Notes under the pieces: model-generated
What the model saw: the letters and a program-made list of their open reading frames with translations, nothing else
Told to the model about the DNA's origin: nothing
Database searches by the model: none
Assembly (NCBI RefSeq): GCF_918797505.1
Contig: NC_092800.1
Span: forward strand, 5,022,001-5,086,000
Length of the DNA stretch: 64,000 nt
Reading direction: 5' to 3'
From: Bemisia tabaci
Lineage: Eukaryota > Arthropoda > Insecta > Hemiptera > Aleyrodidae
Shown here: piece after piece, positions 57,433 through 64,000 of the stretch
Layout: each line of letters starts with the position of its first letter
How positions within the stretch are numbered: position 1 is the stretch's first letter
Program-made: the position numbers and the translations under genes

Positions 57433-59822
57433 TATTTTTCTGATATGGGAAATGGTATAAAAATAGATTTAAAAGTAAGAAAATGCACCGCCGAGTGATC
57501 CGGCGGCATTTCCCATTTAAACACACGTATTTTAGTAGATTAGATCATTTTGTTATATCTTCTCCGATGATTGTTCAATTCGTGAACCAAGGGTAGCCTC
57601 GTGTTCAGTTCACTCGGTAGTTTCCACTGATTCACAAAATTCTTCAAATTTCAGATACCTGCAAATTCTCCAAACCCGTTCACTCTCTTGTTAAAATCAG
57701 ACCGGTAGAACCCCGGATATGGAGTGTCCAGTGTGATGAACAAAGGCAGTCAATGAACTTTCATGACCACGCGAAACGTAAGGCGTAAGGGGTGGTGGGT
57801 GGAGGGGGCGAGACTTAGAATCAATTTTTTGTAATTGTCGTTTTTTCGGAGGGACAGGGGGGACAGGGTGCACTTATAAGTTATTTGTGAGGAGTTACTC
57901 AAATTCGAATTCTATGGCTTATTCTGCATTCATCGATGTAGAACCATTTGCCATTTTGATGCAAGTTTACTGTTATCATGTGAATAGACTGGTCGGAATA
58001 GATCCTACGACTGGAGTTAGAAGGGAAGGGGGGTGGTACTTTATAAATAATTATTAAAAACACTATGAACAAGCGTCTGTACGCTGATGATTGTTTCTTT
58101 TCAGAAAAGAAGTCAGAAATCGGTATCATCACATATTACAAAATAATTTTGCAAATTCTCATGTATCAATATTCTGTTACAGCTCTCATTTTTATCTCAT
58201 TTCAATTGTCCCGAAAACAAAACTCCCGAAAGACGGAAGAGAAGAATAGGGTGCGACAAATAAATGCACCCATAGATTACTCCCCGAATTGACTAAAAAA
58301 GAAGTGGATTTTTCACGACCAATAAGACTTTTCATGCATTTTTGTGTTTGTTTATCGCTGCGCACAAAATTTATTCGAGTCTCGGCGCCCCCGACCCCCG
58401 GCCAACCCTTGCACGCGCGTCCGCAGTGGCTCGATCCTGCCCCGCTAAGTAAAAACCTCACATCTAAATAGGAACTCCATTGGAGTTGTGCGTTTGTTAC
58501 TTAGGAGGGCAGTATCTGGCTCCTTTTCTTTGCAATTTCCCCGTCGTCCGGCGCCCATAAATCCCGAGTAATTTATGGGCTCCAATACCGAGCCAAAGCC
58601 AGTCACAGGGGGTGTGAGGGTGTCAGAGGGATGAGCAAGTGGGGGAGGGGGAAGACCCGGAATAGATCCAATGATTGTAGTGGGGGTGGGGGATGAGAGC
58701 GGTTATTATATCGGGGCTTTAGTTCCCTGCGTCCTGTTCACATCGCGGCGGAGGGGGTGTTACAAGAGGGGTGGTTTGTTCTCCAGCCCGGGAGGGAGGG
58801 GGATGCTCCCGCGACTCCTTTCTTGCCTTTTTTTGCGGCTTTCCGCAGTTTTGCTGTTTTATGTGCTATGCCTTTCAGAATCAGGTTCCTCCCTTATTGT
58901 GTGAAAATGGAAAATAAATAAATAGAATCTCTTCGAAAAAATCCTCGTCAAAATTTTGAATGCGTTTTTTTCACTTAATCACTGATATCCTCTTTTGTAC
59001 ATTACTATTTTTGGAGGTACCCTTCCCCTTTTTATTTGTAGAAGGTGGAAAATTTCATTCTTTTTTTATTCTATGTTTTTATTTTTAAACGTCAAAAGAT
59101 GCGGGAATTTTTTCTATTGTACTTTCACCGACTTTCCCTTCAGAAGGACCAAGAGAAAACCGATGATATTGTGATAAATTAGATTCTGGTTATGTTAGTG
59201 ATGATACGTTGTGCGTTGTGATGCATGTTTTTTCGTCTCCTTATGTGATAATCTGACAAGCATGTCACGAATATCTGCGCTAATATGATACGGAATTTCA
59301 AGTTGCATTAAGTCTAGTTGGTGGTACATCCTTTTCCTCCATCGATCGCACAACTTATCAAAGCCACGATTTACGGTCTCTTAACAACCTTGGAATTTTC
59401 ACAATACTTCCACAACTTTACACTATTAATATCGTAATTAGATGCAGCCCAAAATGCTCATGATGCAATCACTGCATGCTAACTTGAATTTTCGGTTGAC
59501 AGCTACAGCTGCAAGAAGAAAATATTTGTTTTTATTACGAAGACTGCCTCATTGAATTTTACGGTTGAAATTGTCATTAATCATTCAAATGCAGCATTTT
59601 TTTGACATTTAAACTTAATAATTTGGTGAAGAGACTCATATATTGCAATCAATTACAAAAATAAAATAAAATAAATAAAAAACTGTTTAAACTCACCGTT
59701 TTAAAAGACATCGAGGAAAAGTTTGAGCCTCCATAAAATGAAAATCCACAAACTGAAACAAACAAAAAACAAAAATCAGATACACTTCCAAAGCAAAACA
59801 TATTTCAAAGTTATACAGAGCA

Positions 59823-60076
59823 TATCCGCCGTGATAAGGAAGAATGCCGTATGAATATTCAAGAGTTGCCAAATTCCTCCGGATAAAACATGCCTTTTCC
59901 CGGAATGTTATGCATATTATTCTTTGAAACTTTCAATTTTTTTAGATCGAATTGCGAGCAAAATCGTCCAAAAATTTTGAAAAAAAATAACCACAATTTT
60001 ATCCATAAATTCTCTTTTATCAAAGGGAAAATGGCAACATCTGAGGACTCATATGGCGTTCTTCCTTGGCATGGTT
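59823..60076. mobile_element. Family A MITE, duplicate of 26331-26596
   Basis: About 12 bases shorter than its counterpart through scattered small deletions, e.g. GTTGCCAAATTCC for GTTGCCCAAATTCC. Confidence 0.75.
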
Positions 60077-60722
60077 GATATAATGCTGCACCGGTCAAAA
60101 AATGAGCAGAAGCGACGCGAAACATGATCCCATACGAGCGAGGAGGGCTCCCTAGTTTATGCGTCGGACCCTCGGCCGAAAACCGGCCAAATTTGTAACA
60201 GTTGCTGGCCACGAGATCTGCATACGACCTCGCGAGCCACGAAACAATGGGTGTAAAAATAAATCGGTGACCGCAGGAGGAGCTCCGAAGCCGGTCCGGG
60301 CGTCCCGATTTATCCGGATCGCCCGGGGCCGGACTTGAGTTATTAAATCCCCATTAGAAAGACCGCTGTTTATTCCTGCAGGGGTAAAAAAGAGCCCGCC
60401 ATGGCCGGCCGGCGAAGGGGTGAGATGAAGGGTTGGTGGAAGCCGGTCACAGCTGTTACTCAGGAGCCACCCCTAGTGACCGGCCCTTATCGGAACGCGT
60501 CCATCCGTACGGACCGCCATTAGTCAAATGAAGCTCTCCTTCCCGCGCTGCTATACTCGCCGTGTTTATTTAGCGGTATTTTATTTGATTTTGAACTTGC
60601 CCTCGACTCCACGCTCGGGAGAAGAAAGTAAATATTACAGCCCCAGAGAGGCTGAAAGTGTCTCATCTGATACTCGGACTAGGATGTCCATGAGGGTTTA
60701 TACCGCAATCGTGAGAGGTCCA

Positions 60723-60881
60723 CAGTGAATGATCGATTATCAATATTCCCCCATTTGAATCTATGGTAAAAAAAAATCGATTATTAGGATGTTCGTTGCC
60801 AACACCTGTTCATAGATCCTTTTCCATAGGTTTAAATGGTAGATCAATCGAAATTTTGCAAAGCACGTACACCATTGGAGG
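60723..60881. mobile_element. Family F element, duplicate of 27261-27420
   Basis: Contains short deletions (GCCAACACCTG for GCCAACTACCCTG). Confidence 0.6.
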
Positions 60882-63236
60882 TCCAAATGAAAGAAAGCTA
60901 ACTTCTTCGAAAAAGCAGATCAAATGCAAAAAAATGGCTGAAAAAAATTTTCCTGGCTTTGCATCCCCCTTAAAATGATATAAGCCTCACTGTCCGGTTA
61001 GACCAAATAGGCTTGATTTCTTTTCTTCAGTGAATTCCTTTCCTTGCGAATCAAACAGGAACCGAGTGAAATTCATTTGGTTTTACTTTTTTGTGGTTTG
61101 ATTTGCCTTTCCTCTAATTAACTGAGAAAAATTATATTTTCATACGTTAAATAAACTGATTTTTGATCAGGATTAGATTTTATAAAGAGAATAAAATAAA
61201 AGAAAAACGAAAAAAATATGAATGGAACTCGTTAAAATTAAAGTTTTGAAAATGGACCTTCCTTTCTAACAGTTGATGTGTAAGTTTATATCAACCACTT
61301 TCATGGTGCAGATCATTTAAAATATGAACCTTTTCTGCCGTACAAATTGGTTTCCTGTGCTCAAATTACTGATATTGAAAACTGTCTCAAGTTACCAAAT
61401 ATGTATTTTTCTTTTGTCTTTTATACATTTTTTCCCGTCTCAAAGATCTTACAGAACTTACTCCTACAATATCTGGACGCCGCCATGTGTTAGTGTAGCC
61501 CAATAAATTAACCCTCAACTCTCCGTTTGATTTTGAATTTTTTAGACCTCACTATGAAGGGGATTGTTATTTACAGTCACAGGAAGACGGATCTCTGTGG
61601 TCCTTCCACACAAGAATAATGTCGCAGTGTAAGTACCATTATTGCACTTAGCAGAGCACGACTAGGAGACATGCAGAGAGAAAAATGGCTCGGATATTTT
61701 TGCGGGACTATTTTGATCCGAGAGCGCAAAGTTCATTGACCAAAATCAGAAGTTTTCCTGCATAAATTTTAATTATCTTCAACGGTGCGGTACGCCTCGC
61801 TCGCACAGGCTCAGCCTCCTCAGTGTCCCTCCCTCTAATTTTTTCTTTTGCCCATTTTAAATTTATTTATTTTTTAATTGCACGAAAAGTCACATAAATT
61901 GGTGATCAAGTTAGCGATGAACGCAGGCGAAAATAGAAATAAAAGCAAACACACCGCGCAAGGTTGCAAAGTTGTCGAATAAAATCAAAGCTAATTATTG
62001 GCACCAACTCTGCAGTAGAAACGTGGCTCAAAGATTGTGCCATGCATACAGATGTAAGCAACAATTGAGATGAGGAAAAAATCAATGCAAACATATCCCT
62101 TTCAGATATTTCATCTAAAATTGTGTCGTGCCTTTTCGTGACAATTTATTTTTATAAGGTCACGTGAAATCTATAGAGAAAAATGTAGATTTGCACTATT
62201 ATCAGTTCACTGCCAAAATACTGTCGAATCAAGAAGAGTTGCGTTTTATTGGAAACGTCTCGACCATCAATATGGAAACAAAATATCCTCATTTTTAACT
62301 ATCATCAGTTTTTCTGTGATTCAGAAGAGCCTCTACAGGACACTATGACGCGTGAAGAGAATGGCATGCTGATTTGAACGTCTGGATGTAAAAAAAGTTC
62401 GACAACTCACAATAACTGCTGAATTAGCTGCCAGTTATCAGATAGTTACACTTGACAGGGTTGGCATTGCTCACCACTCCTGCAGCGTTAATTAACCTTA
62501 CCTCTGGTGGTCGCTCACTCTTATTTAGCGCCAATGTAAATCAGCATCCGTTTATTTGTGTACGGTGATGTAGAGCTAGCCTATTTTAGGAGCCGGTGCT
62601 CCACTGTCCATCTTTGCACTCTTTTCCAGTTTTCTATTCGGCGATGGTTCATACCTCGGCCAGTTCCGTGCTCATTTTCTTGTTTAAATTTTTTAAATTT
62701 TAGCCTTTGTTCCAGTTGAGAACGGGCATGTAATTGGCCCAAATCGTCCTGATCATGTTTATATTCTGTCTTTTAGCCCTGCAAACCCATTTGTTGTTAA
62801 TTTATTGTATTTTATCCTTATTTTCAATAATACACGTAGTTTCCCTTGAATTTCCGGCATGGCTAAGTGCTTATTCCAGAGCTGGTCCCAATTCGGGAAA
62901 ACGTTAGGTTAGGTTAGGCAACATGGCGGTCGGGCAGGTACACGGCGGTAGGAGCGCGAGAATAAATTATCCCCAACTCATGTCTCGGGCTCGGTGCTCG
63001 GTGCGTGAGCTCCGCCGGTAAAAAAGAGACAGACCCGGGTCCGCGGGCCAAGATTAGGAGCAGAATGCATGACACTGCACCAGCCAACAAAATTCGAAAT
63101 TTATTTACAGCGCCCCCTCCGCAGGGGCCGGAGCCCCGGGGTCCCGCGCTCCCGGCTCCCGGGGGGCGGGGTGAATAGGAATCCGAAGCTTTGATAAAGG
63201 CGGATTCTGTTGAGGATGCCCGAAAGCTTGCACCTC

Positions 63237-63490
63237 TCTGCCGTGCTCGCAGGAAAAACGCCGTATGAACCTTCAGGCGTTGCCAAATTTCCGTTTATAA
63301 AATACGAATTTCCTAGTAAACTTATGAATATTTTTCTTCCGATTTTTCAGAATATGTTGCTTGCAATTTCATCTAAAGTTCCTGAAAATTTCAAGGCAAA
63401 ATATTCATTACTTTCTCAAAAATAACATTTTATCGGAGGAAATTTGGCAACGCCTGAAGGCTCATACGGCGTTTTTCCATAGCAAGGTAG
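63237..63490. mobile_element. Family A MITE, duplicate of 29961-30221
   Basis: Here the left end (CTGCCGTGCTCGCAGGAAAAACGCCGTATGAAC spread over 63237-63269) is closer to the family consensus than in copy 1, which has extra bases. Confidence 0.75.
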
Positions 63491-63841
63491 CTCTGCTCGC
63501 CGTCGCCGTGAAATAGAGATAAATGGAAGCCGAGCAAAGGAACACGGATTTTTTGTTCTTCTTCCTCGGCGCGCAGCGGCTCGCCGAACAAACGAAACGG
63601 ACGTCGGGCTATTTTTGAACGGCGACAAAGCGAGCAGGGGAGGGGCCTGCGATTGTCGTGTACGCGACGGGGATGTACCGACGTGACGTCTGGACGTGGT
63701 TTTGGTGTTTTCCGGAAACCCCGTGCAAAATCAGTCTCATATACAGGGAAAACGCTCCATGGGAAAAAAGTGTTGGGTGAAGTCTTCTAAAAGTGTGGTA
63801 CTACCCCATTTTGTTGGATGATACGGGTATTTTCAATCAAT

Positions 63842-63979
63842 TGGACTGCATTTTGCAATTTGGAACTATAAATTCTGGCCCAGTATAAAAACAACGTATG
63901 TGCCATTAGTTTTCCTATGCACATAAGTGTTTTCTCAGATGAACCAGAAGTTATAGTTCCAAATTGCAAAATGCAGTCC
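63842..63979. mobile_element. Family H MITE, copy 3 (best preserved)
   Basis: Near-perfect inverted ends: TGGACTGCATTTTGCAATTT and AAATTGCAAAATGCAGTCCA, continuing through GGAACTATAA.TTCTGG. 138 bp. It sits exactly where homology to copy 1 stops; copy 1 keeps only AATTTAGTCCA at that place. Confidence 0.85.
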
Positions 63980-64000
63980 AATTCGTCAGACGAAGGGACG

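Larger units (their letters stand above)
50057..63841 (+). repeat. 13.8-kb direct duplication, copy 2
   Basis: Same-orientation copy of 16555-30570. Small block differences: an 18-base insertion near 51375, a 9-base deletion near 51757, and an 8-base insertion near 53598. From about 58.9 kb on, copy 2 shows many one-base losses, often in short homopolymers, and some rearranged stretches (62.2-62.6 kb); it is about 230 bases shorter than copy 1 over the last 4 kb. Homology stops where the family H element 63842-63979 begins. No gene is supported. Confidence 0.92.

Noticed and set aside
1..64000. CRISPR array or phage/bacterial gene content
   Set aside because: The only regular tandem repeats are contiguous (no unique spacers), there are no operon-like gene runs, and splice and poly(A) signals show eukaryotic DNA.

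Overview
The window is eukaryotic nuclear DNA, most likely from an arthropod and plausibly a hemipteran insect (whitefly, aphid or psyllid type). The signs are GT-AG introns with polypyrimidine tracts, an AATAAA poly(A) signal, very low gene density, many short terminal-inverted-repeat elements, and one gene resembling transposase-like proteins I associate with hemipteran genomes. The exact species cannot be fixed from the sequence. Nothing looks bacterial or viral, and I found no convincing rRNA, complete tRNA or CRISPR array.

The only gene I can defend is on the minus strand, about 33.3-43.6 kb. Its core is a long exon (38006 down to 34789) joined through a GT-AG intron to a short last exon (33545 down to 33317), with a poly(A) signal at 33275-33270. 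The long exon encodes a CxxC...CxxC zinc site, a DDE transposase-like core resembling Mutator-like elements (MULE), an acidic linker, and the Cys box and zinc finger of a ubiquitin-specific-protease-like (USP, peptidase C19) domain. The last exon carries the matching His box (GHYVAY ... W-E-F-D). Read unspliced, the protein stops before the His box; the splice restores the whole peptidase-like fold. Two or three small acidic phase-0 exons lie upstream (41249-41416, 43112-43252 and possibly 43476-43565). A transposase-USP fusion is the most interesting coding object here.

The largest structural feature is a direct duplication: 16555-30570 recurs at 50057-63841, about 33.5 kb away, at roughly 99% identity on the left and with dense one-base gaps on the right. 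It carries no recognisable gene, and several open frames in copy 1 are broken in copy 2. A seven-unit 146-bp tandem array (about 48876-49981) sits next to the left junction of copy 2. The pair may be a real segmental duplication or two haplotypes joined by the assembler.

The rest is non-coding DNA densely seeded with short elements. I define recurrent families A (about 255 bp, at least 13 copies), B (about 230 bp hairpins), D (palindromes), E (about 130 bp), F (about 165 bp), G (about 85 bp) and H (138 bp). There are also single long inverted repeats, including a 600-bp near-perfect palindrome at 38520-39129 inside an intron, and a candidate non-autonomous Helitron at 45965-46561. Layout: 1-16.5 kb repeats and GC-rich non-coding islands; 16.5-30.6 kb duplication copy 1; 30.6-33.3 kb repeats; 33.3-43.6 kb the fusion gene with element-rich introns; 43.6-50 kb inverted repeats, Helitron candidate and tandem array; 50-64 kb duplication copy 2.
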